DNA from: an uncultured Prevotella sp.
GTDB lineage: Bacteria; Bacteroidota; Bacteroidia; Bacteroidales; Bacteroidaceae
Direction of reading: 5' to 3'
NCBI GenBank assembly: GCA_905202125.1
Contig: CAJKQX010000014.1
Coordinates: forward strand, 1-40,651
Length of the DNA stretch: 40,651 bases
How positions within the stretch are numbered: the stretch's first letter is position 1; each line of letters opens with the position of its first letter. The translations under genes were made by a program, and so were the position numbers. Under the pieces are notes generated by a model, which saw only the letters and a list, made by a program, of their open reading frames with translations, had not been told where the DNA came from and searched no databases. Of this stretch, positions 35,466 to 40,651 are shown in pieces.

Positions 35466-35515
35466 ACATATAATCCGCGCAGCCGAAGCCTGTATTTTTT
35501 TTGCAATAAATTCAT
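35462..35515 (-). other. 17-codon leader ORF ending over the HTCS start; A8 tract
   Basis: ATG at 35515 opens a short reading frame (MNLLQKKYRLRLRGLYV) whose TGA overlaps the GTG of the HTCS gene. The ORF contains eight consecutive A residues (35495-35502 on minus). One extra A would fuse it in frame to the HTCS body, giving MNLLQKKIQASAARIICVI followed by CLIASLHILFAC, a textbook lipoprotein signal. So either the tract varies in length, the ribosome slips, or there is a sequence error. Confidence 0.6.
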
Positions 35516-35524
35516 TTCTTTTCG

Positions 35525-35554
35525 GTTGTCGACATCGGATTTCGTTGTCGACAT
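35525..35554. promoter_or_regulatory. Pair of GTTGTCGACAT motifs in HTCS leader
   Basis: GTTGTCGACAT occurs at 35525-35535 and again, identical, at 35544-35554, 19 bases apart, each with the GTCGAC palindrome at its heart. Both lie between the predicted transcription start (about 35597) and the leader ATG. Such paired sites suit binding by a dimeric regulator, perhaps autoregulation. Confidence 0.5.
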
Positions 35555-35603
35555 ATTGCGTAAAACGGTTATGGATTTATACCTTTATTATTAATAATTT
35601 TTA

Positions 35604-35635
35604 CAAAGGTAGTGAAAGGTGGGCGTAAAGCCAAA
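35604..35635 (-). promoter_or_regulatory. Promoter of the HTCS gene
   Basis: TTTG (35632-35635), 20 bases, TACCTTTG (35604-35611) on the minus strand: exact consensus. Leader to the ATG at 35515 is about 80 bases. A second -7-like box, TATCTTTG (35685-35692), lies further upstream without a matching -33. Confidence 0.75.
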
Positions 35636-35832
35636 TGAAAACGCAGTTTTTTATTTCCTTTATCGAGCCACTTTTTATCTTATGCAAAGATATTGGCGAT
35701 AACCGTTGCGCCTTTTTGAGGCTCGCCCGATATATCTCGGGGAATTAAAGAGACTAAAATGGTGCCTCAAAACTATATGTTTCGGCAATCAAAACAGACT
35801 TGATGGCAAATCAATACTATTACCGTTGCGAA

Positions 35833-35893
35833 AAATTATAGCTATAATTTCTTCTGAAAGTGGCACTTTTGAATAAAATTATAGCTATAATTT
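35833..35893. repeat. Twin 18-bp perfect palindromes
   Basis: AAATTATAGCTATAATTT occurs at 35833-35850 and at 35876-35893, 43 bases apart; the second extends to 20 bp. The spacer between them is unrelated. Tandem identical palindromes suggest binding sites for a dimeric regulator or a recombination-linked repeat. Confidence 0.85.
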
Positions 35894-36023
35894 TTTTTGC
35901 TCGTAACCTGTTGATTTGCAACAACATAGGAAACGACGTGTAAAACAGCCTGTTTCTGCCCCTCGGATTTATCGGGTGAGCGCTTTTATCGTGCCATTAC
36001 GCAGGGCGTGAAGCCATAAAATA

Positions 36024-36055
36024 AAGCCTCATAGTGCCGTTTCACTATGAGGCTT
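36024..36055 (-). terminator. Orphan terminator-like hairpin
   Basis: AAGCCTCATAGTG (36024-36036) pairs perfectly over 13 bp with CACTATGAGGCTT (36043-36055). The T-rich tract (TTATTTTATGG) follows on the minus strand, so it would end leftward transcription, yet no minus-strand gene lies to its right within view. Confidence 0.65.
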
Positions 36056-36069
36056 AAATGATTTCGCTC

Positions 36070-36106
36070 TTTAATCCAAATCGACCTGATGCGATTTGGG
36101 TTTAAA
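36070..36106. repeat. Third CCAAATC hairpin copy
   Basis: CCAAATCG (36076-36083) pairs with CGATTTGG (36092-36099), flanked by TTTAA and TTTAAA. Sequence and shape match the two hairpins at 32563-32657, so this is a dispersed intergenic repeat. Confidence 0.7.
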
Positions 36107-36169
36107 ATCCTTAACCGTCTGTCGTACCAGACAAAGAAACATCTGATTTTTAATAATTAACAGAAGTAG

Positions 36170-36202
36170 TTGGCCGATTTAGACAACAATTTCGTATTTT
36201 TG
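36170..36202 (+). promoter_or_regulatory. Promoter of the methyltransferase gene
   Basis: TATTTTTG (36195-36202) matches TAnnTTTG; TTGG (36170-36173), 21 bases upstream, is a three-of-four match to TTTG. Predicted start near 36209 gives a leader of about 15 bases before ATG 36224, which argues against the TTG at 36170 as translation start. Confidence 0.6.
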
Positions 36203-36223
36203 CAGTTTATACAAAATAAGACG

Positions 36224-37828
36224 ATGGCAAGAACATACATATCTTTATTTAGCAGTGCAGGCATTGGTTGTTATGGATTTAAGATGAATGGTTTTAAATG
36301 TATAGCAACAAATGAGCTTTTGGGTGTCCGATTGGATATTCAACGCGCGAACAATAAATGTGAGTATGACAGCGGTTACATCTGCGGAGACGCCAGGAGC
36401 GAAGAGACTCATGCTAAAATTCTTGCCGAGATAGATCGTTGGCGCAACGAGCACAACTTGCAACAGGTGGATGTGGTATTTGCCACACCACCATGTCAAG
36501 GTATGAGCACGGCTAATTATAAGAAGACAGACCATGAGCAGATAAGAAATTCATTGGTAGTCGAGGCTATCAAGATAATCAGGATGATACGGCCAAAGGT
36601 GTTTGTATTTGAGAACGTCAGGGCATTTATGAAATCTATATGCACAGATATCAGCGGACAGGACATGCTGATAAAGGACAGCATATTCAACAATTTGTCT
36701 GAATATTACAACATACATTGGAAGGTGATAAATTTCAAGGACTATGGAGTACCGTCGAGTCGACCGAGAACTCTTGTGATAGGAACCAGCAGTGAACTTG
36801 ATTACGTCACACCATTACATCTGTTTCCGACACGTAGCAATGAAATATCACTTGAAAAATCAATAGGAGCATTTCGACGTCTCGATTATTGCGAGAAAGA
36901 CCCTAACGACCCATTGCATTTCGCACGTCCCTTTCCCAAGTATATGCTTGATTGGATTAAAGACCTGAAAGAGGGCGAGACGGCTTTTGACAATCCCGAT
37001 GACCGTAAGCCTTGCACTTTTGACGCAAAGGGCAATAGGATAATAAACAAAGGCGCATATATGGGCAATAAGTATCGCCGCCTGATATGGAGCCGGCCGG
37101 GTGCTTGCATTGCCACACGAAGCGATGTTATGTCGTCGCAGGACACGATACACCCTTGTGACAACCGTGTACTAAGTATACGCGAGCTGATGACCCTCAT
37201 GACAATTCCCAATGATTTCAAATGGACTGATCACGATGATACATTGACAGTGGAAAACACTGATGAATATCTCAAGGAGAATGAGGGCAACATACGTAGA
37301 TGCATAGGCGAGGCTGTGCCTACGCAAATCGGATATGCTATTGCCAATAAAGTGAAAGCCATGCTCGATTACGAAGATTTCAGAAAAGGAGTAAATGTAG
37401 ATAATAAAGATAAAAATTATTACGTGTTGGTTAATAATATTCTATCTGAAAGTTTCGACTTTATAAATGCGTACTATGAAATTCTACAACTTTGTCAAGA
37501 TGCAAATGACATCAAAATAGGAATAGATAGTTTGTCGGCTTTTGTCGGATACATGCCGATGGTTTCAGCTTATTTATCTCACATTGACAAAATTAATGTT
37601 GACGTATATTTAAATAACGAGGAAGAGAAGAAAAAGCTAAAAACAATTCTTGGAATGTACGATTTTGGTATCAATATTCGTGTAAATGGAGTAATAAAAC
37701 CACTTTGCTCTTTTTATGACATTAGAATATGTGACGAAGGTTGCTCTGAATACAAACCTGTCTTTGCAAAAGGAATGAAACGCATTGATAGAAAGGAAAT
37801 CAAGAGCGTCCAGCTTTCATTGTTTTAA
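36224..37828 (+). CDS. DNA (cytosine-5-)-methyltransferase with extra C-terminal domain
   Basis: A 534-residue C5-cytosine DNA methyltransferase starting at ATG 36224. Motif I LFSSAGIG (8-15), motif IV PPCQG with the catalytic C91, motif VI ENV (130-132), a motif VIII-like SRPRTLVIG (179-187), the target-recognition region (about 190-315), motif IX RELMTLMTIP and motif X GEAVPTQIGYAIANKVKAM (362-380). Residues from about 398 to the end form an extension not needed for methylation, of unknown fold, and the protein ends in QLSLF, the consensus form of the beta-clamp-binding motif. The next gene starts 12 bases later, so the two are an operon. The pair is a restriction-modification system; the methylated sequence cannot be told from sequence alone. 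Confidence 0.94.
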   Translation: MARTYISLFSSAGIGCYGFKMNGFKCIATNELLGVRLDIQRANNKCEYDSGYICGDARSEETHAKILAEIDRWRNEHNLQQVDVVFATPPCQGMSTANYKKTDHEQIRNSLVVEAIKIIRMIRPKVFVFENVRAFMKSICTDISGQDMLIKDSIFNNLSEYYNIHWKVINFKDYGVPSSRPRTLVIGTSSELDYVTPLHLFPTRSNEISLEKSIGAFRRLDYCEKDPNDPLHFARPFPKYMLDWIKDLKEGETAFDNPDDRKPCTFDAKGNRIINKGAYMGNKYRRLIWSRPGACIATRSDVMSSQDTIHPCDNRVLSIRELMTLMTIPNDFKWTDHDDTLTVENTDEYLKENEGNIRRCIGEAVPTQIGYAIANKVKAMLDYEDFRKGVNVDNKDKNYYVLVNNILSESFDFINAYYEILQLCQDANDIKIGIDSLSAFVGYMPMVSAYLSHIDKINVDVYLNNEEEKKKLKTILGMYDFGINIRVNGVIKPLCSFYDIRICDEGCSEYKPVFAKGMKRIDRKEIKSVQLSLF

Positions 37829-37840
37829 TTGAATATTATA

Positions 37841-40624
37841 ATGCTAAAAACAGACACAACACAATTGGACAGGATAATTGTGGGCAGAGTAAATCCCCAC
37901 ATTTATGCGTTTTCAACCGAAACAGTGCCCAATTACTTGAAAGTTGGCGACACGTATCGCCCCGTTGAGACCCGCCTTGACGAATGGCGTAAACATTTCA
38001 AGAATCTTAAGCCACTTTATAAGCATGAGGCAAAGACCGAGGACGGGAAATTCTTTCGCGACTATTCTGTTCATTTTTATCTTGAAACAGAGAAAGGCAA
38101 GGAACGTCTGAAGAAGGCAACATTTCCGGATGTATATTATTCCAATGAGTTCTTTAAGGATGCAAGTGCGGCTGATGTTGCAGAAGCTATCGACGATATT
38201 GTAGCCAATGCAAAAAATAATACGGGCAAATATCAATTGTATTCGCCTTACAGGTTGCCCGAAACCCACCATTATGAAAGGACGCAGTCATATCCGTTGC
38301 GTCCTAACCAAAGGGAAACTGTCGACAATTTTCTCAATGCTGTTTCAAAAGGTAGAAACAACCTGTTGATGTATGCTGTAATGCGATTTGGAAAATCGTT
38401 TACAGCGATGTATTGCTCCAAAGAACTTGCAAACTGCAAGTTGACCTTGATAGTTTCGGCAAAGGCCGATGTTCGCGAGGAATGGAAAAAGACAGTTGAA
38501 AGCCATGTGGCATTTGCCGAGTACGTTTACTTGGGTAAAGATGAATTGTCTAACCAAGACGATGTTATCACCAGAAATATAGAAGCAGGTAAAAGAGTTG
38601 CCGTGTTCCTGACTTTGCAAGAGCTGCAGGGCGACAATATAAAGCCACGACATAAACAAATATTCAGTTCACAGATAGACTTGTTGATAGTGGACGAAAC
38701 ACATTATGGTGCAAGGGCAACCCAACTTGGCAAAATATTGAGGTTGACAGCGGGACTAAAGCCAACTGAAGTAGATTCGGAGATTGAGGAAAAAGATGTA
38801 GAGGAAGATTTCGAGAAAAATGATAAACTGGTAAAGTCTCTTAAAGCCAGAGTAAAGTTGCATTTGTCAGGAACCCCATATAGAATATTAATGGGCGATG
38901 AGTTCAAGAAAGAAGATATAATCGCTTTTTGTCAATTCACCGACATTGTTGAGTTGCAACAGCAATGGGACGAAATGCGGTTGGCCGGTGACGAATGTAA
39001 TAATGGCAGTGGCGAGATACGCGAATGGGACAATCCTTATTATGGATTTCCTCAAATGGTCAGGTTTGCCTTCAAGCCTAATGCAAGTTCTTTGGCAAAG
39101 ATGCATCAGTTAAGGGAACACGGATATACATGTGCCATGTCGGCATTGTTGAGGCCATGCTCTATTGTAAAGGATGAGTCAGGCAAATACAAGAAATTCG
39201 AGAATGAGCAAGAAATATTGGATTTGCTATCCGTGATTGACGGAACGAAGAACGACGATAATGTTCTCGGCTTTTTGAATTACGACAGAATCAAAAACGG
39301 AAACATGTGCCGTCACATGGTTTTAGTATTGCCATACAGGGCTTCGTGCGACGCAATGGAGGCCTTGATAAAGAACAATCATAATAAATTCAAGAATTTG
39401 TCTTCGTATGAAATTTTGAATATTTCGGGGGTTGAACAACGTTCTTTAGCTTTGAGCAATGAAGATATAAAATGCAAAATACGCGATTGCGAGGAACAAG
39501 GCAAGAAGACAATCACACTAACCGTGAACAGGATGCTTACAGGAAGTACTGTGGAGCAATGGGACACCATGCTCTATTTCAAAGACACGTCTTCTCCGCA
39601 AGAATACGATCAAGCAATATTCAGATTGCAAAATCAGTTTGTCAAGACTTACAAAGATGAAAAAGAGGACATCATAAAATTCAATATGAAGCCTCAGACA
39701 TTATTGGTGGATTTTGACCCTGACAGGATGTTCCGTATGCAAGAATTGAAATCACAGTTCTATAATGCAAACGTTGATAACCGCGGCAATGACAAATTGG
39801 AGGAGCGCATAAGAAAAGAACTGCGAATATCTCCAATAATCACACTGAACAATAATAAGTTGTCTGAGGTCACACCTGTGAACATCATGGATGCCGTACG
39901 CAATTACTCTCAAAGCAAGAGTATTGCCGATGAATCCCATGACATTCCTTCTGATTTAGGTTTGCTCGACATTGCTGCTTTCAGAAAAGAAATTGAAGGA
40001 CTAAAAGAAATAGACAATAACAAAGGTATTGAGATACGCCCCATTACAGATAAGGATGTTGACGATATGGACATACCGATGGAAACACATGAAAAAGCGG
40101 ATGTCCACGGAAACAATGATGATACTGAAAAAGCCACAAAAGCAGACGAAGAAGAGTCGGGCCTGGAAAAAAAATTAGCGACATATTATTCCAAAATATT
40201 ATTCTTCGCTTTCTTGACAGACAATAAGGTAAGAAACTTATCCGATATAATCAACCAAATAAGTGTTGACAAAGAAGATCACAGAATCGCATGTAGCTTG
40301 GGGTTGAGGCTCGCCATTCTGTCACTGATTAGGGATAAGGCCAATGTTTTCATTCTCAGCAAGCTCGATTACAAGATACAGAGTATCAACGAACTTATGA
40401 GCGACAATCGGCTTGAGCCAGTCAGACGAGCCGAGGTAGCCATGCGCAAATTTGCCAGACTTTCCAATTCGGAGGTAGTGACACCGCCAATGTTGGCCAA
40501 TGAGTTGATAGGACTTTTACCCCAAGAGAGTATCACAGACGGTACGGTATTTCTTGACATTTCATCTGTGCAAGGCGAAATGGCTTGTGCCATATATACG
40601 CGAGTTCGGGATAATTTTGTTTAG
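37841..40624 (+). CDS. GIY-YIG-like/SF2 helicase restriction protein, apparently frameshifted at its end
   Basis: 927 residues from ATG 37841 (a TTG at 37829 is less likely). Residues about 12-125 resemble T5orf172/GIY-YIG nuclease domains: NPHIYAF, YLKVGDTYRPVETRLDEW (33-50) and RDYSVHFYLE. An SF2 motor follows: QRET (157-160), Walker A-like MRFGKS (181-186), DETH (285-288), LSGTPYR (342-348) and the motif VI-like QAIFRLQNQF (591-600). A charged region around 720-790 precedes the start of an adenine-methyltransferase-like domain, NSEVVTPPMLANELIGLLP then FLDISSVQGE (about 876-915). The frame stops at TAG 40622 just after this SAM-binding motif, before any NPPY motif, so the protein is truncated; the +1 frame continues open to the window edge with AIY-REFG. 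Nuclease-helicase-methylase order recalls Type ISP enzymes. Confidence 0.82.
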   Translation: MLKTDTTQLDRIIVGRVNPHIYAFSTETVPNYLKVGDTYRPVETRLDEWRKHFKNLKPLYKHEAKTEDGKFFRDYSVHFYLETEKGKERLKKATFPDVYYSNEFFKDASAADVAEAIDDIVANAKNNTGKYQLYSPYRLPETHHYERTQSYPLRPNQRETVDNFLNAVSKGRNNLLMYAVMRFGKSFTAMYCSKELANCKLTLIVSAKADVREEWKKTVESHVAFAEYVYLGKDELSNQDDVITRNIEAGKRVAVFLTLQELQGDNIKPRHKQIFSSQIDLLIVDETHYGARATQLGKILRLTAGLKPTEVDSEIEEKDVEEDFEKNDKLVKSLKARVKLHLSGTPYRILMGDEFKKEDIIAFCQFTDIVELQQQWDEMRLAGDECNNGSGEIREWDNPYYGFPQMVRFAFKPNASSLAKMHQLREHGYTCAMSALLRPCSIVKDESGKYKKFENEQEILDLLSVIDGTKNDDNVLGFLNYDRIKNGNMCRHMVLVLPYRASCDAMEALIKNNHNKFKNLSSYEILNISGVEQRSLALSNEDIKCKIRDCEEQGKKTITLTVNRMLTGSTVEQWDTMLYFKDTSSPQEYDQAIFRLQNQFVKTYKDEKEDIIKFNMKPQTLLVDFDPDRMFRMQELKSQFYNANVDNRGNDKLEERIRKELRISPIITLNNNKLSEVTPVNIMDAVRNYSQSKSIADESHDIPSDLGLLDIAAFRKEIEGLKEIDNNKGIEIRPITDKDVDDMDIPMETHEKADVHGNNDDTEKATKADEEESGLEKKLATYYSKILFFAFLTDNKVRNLSDIINQISVDKEDHRIACSLGLRLAILSLIRDKANVFILSKLDYKIQSINELMSDNRLEPVRRAEVAMRKFARLSNSEVVTPPMLANELIGLLPQESITDGTVFLDISSVQGEMACAIYTRVRDNFV

Positions 40625-40651
40625 AAGAGCGTCAATTGTGCAGTATTCTCC
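40599..40651 (+). other. Possible out-of-frame continuation of the restriction gene
   Basis: Reading from 40599 in the +1 frame gives REFGIILFRRASIVQYS, open to the end of the window. Joined after AIY it gives AIYREFG, a more natural helix than the in-frame TRVRDNFV. One surplus base near 40598 would explain the break. Confidence 0.4.

Larger units (their letters stand above)
35636..36169. other. Gene-free, repeat-bearing intergenic region
   Basis: About 530 bases between the divergent HTCS and methyltransferase promoters. No ORF of note. It contains two copies of an 18-bp palindrome, an orphan terminator-like hairpin and a third copy of the CCAAATC hairpin found beside the HTCS stop. It marks the left edge of the restriction-modification locus. 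Confidence 0.7.

Noticed and set aside
35422..35628. Plus-strand ORF of 68 codons over the HTCS leader
   Set aside because: It is antisense to the signal-peptide and leader region and crosses the HTCS promoter; no supporting feature was found.
36170..36223. TTG-initiated 18-residue extension of the methyltransferase
   Set aside because: It would begin upstream of the predicted transcription start, and ATG 36224 begins directly before motif I with normal family spacing.
29588..40651. Whole right end as an integrated mobile element
   Set aside because: No integrase, transposase, attachment-site duplication or tRNA junction is visible, so only the accessory nature of the genes can be stated.

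Overview
The window is about 40.6 kb of Bacteroidales chromosome, probably from a gut-type lineage such as Prevotellaceae or Muribaculaceae; I cannot place it more finely. The evidence is a complete Na+-translocating NADH:quinone reductase operon, Bacteroidota-restricted families (DUF3256, DUF4295, DUF4491), a hybrid two-component/AraC regulator, a secreted protein with a type IX-like C-terminal tail, and repeated matches to the Bacteroides promoter consensus (TTTG, 19-21 bases, TAnnTTTG). Shine-Dalgarno signals are weak, as is normal for this phylum.

Layout. 1-350: the 3' part of tRNA-Lys, its terminator, and a candidate small RNA with its own promoter and terminator. 357-7483, minus strand: DUF3256, a DEAD-box RNA helicase, two paralogous TPR proteins and gyrA. 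7716-8484, minus: ribosomal operon rpmB-rpmG-DUF4295. 8590-14871, minus: a dense housekeeping cluster (DMP19-like protein, smpB, metH, map, tsaD, pncC) with overlapping or nearly touching genes, readable as one operon. 14927-17588, minus: nupG, a DUF151 nuclease-family gene and rsmE behind a consensus promoter, with a 22-bp tandem repeat upstream. 17861-18074: tRNA-Gly(CCC) and tRNA-Thr(CGT). 18217-18982, plus: DUF4491 and rlmH. 19022-24992, minus: nqrABCDEF. 25135-29587, plus: tamB.

From about 29.7 kb the window turns accessory. A large secreted protein and a small basic protein lie downstream of a TPR-sensing hybrid histidine kinase/AraC regulator (HTCS). The regulator's leader holds an A8 tract that separates the natural ATG from the body of the gene, and two copies of an 11-bp motif. 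A repeat-rich intergenic region of about 0.6 kb follows. The right end holds a restriction-modification locus: a C5-cytosine methyltransferase with an extra C-terminal domain ending in a sliding-clamp-binding-like motif (QLSLF), then a protein with an N-terminal GIY-YIG/T5orf172-like domain, an SF2 helicase motor and the beginning of an adenine-methyltransferase-like domain, broken by an apparent frameshift about 50 bases before the window ends. The domain order resembles Type ISP restriction enzymes, and this locus is the best candidate here for something not well described.

The core genes serve translation and RNA quality (tRNAs, L28/L33, SmpB, RsmE, RlmH, TsaD, Map), one-carbon and NAD salvage (MetH, PncC), respiration (Nqr) and envelope assembly (TamB). 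The last 11 kb deal with surface sensing and DNA defence.
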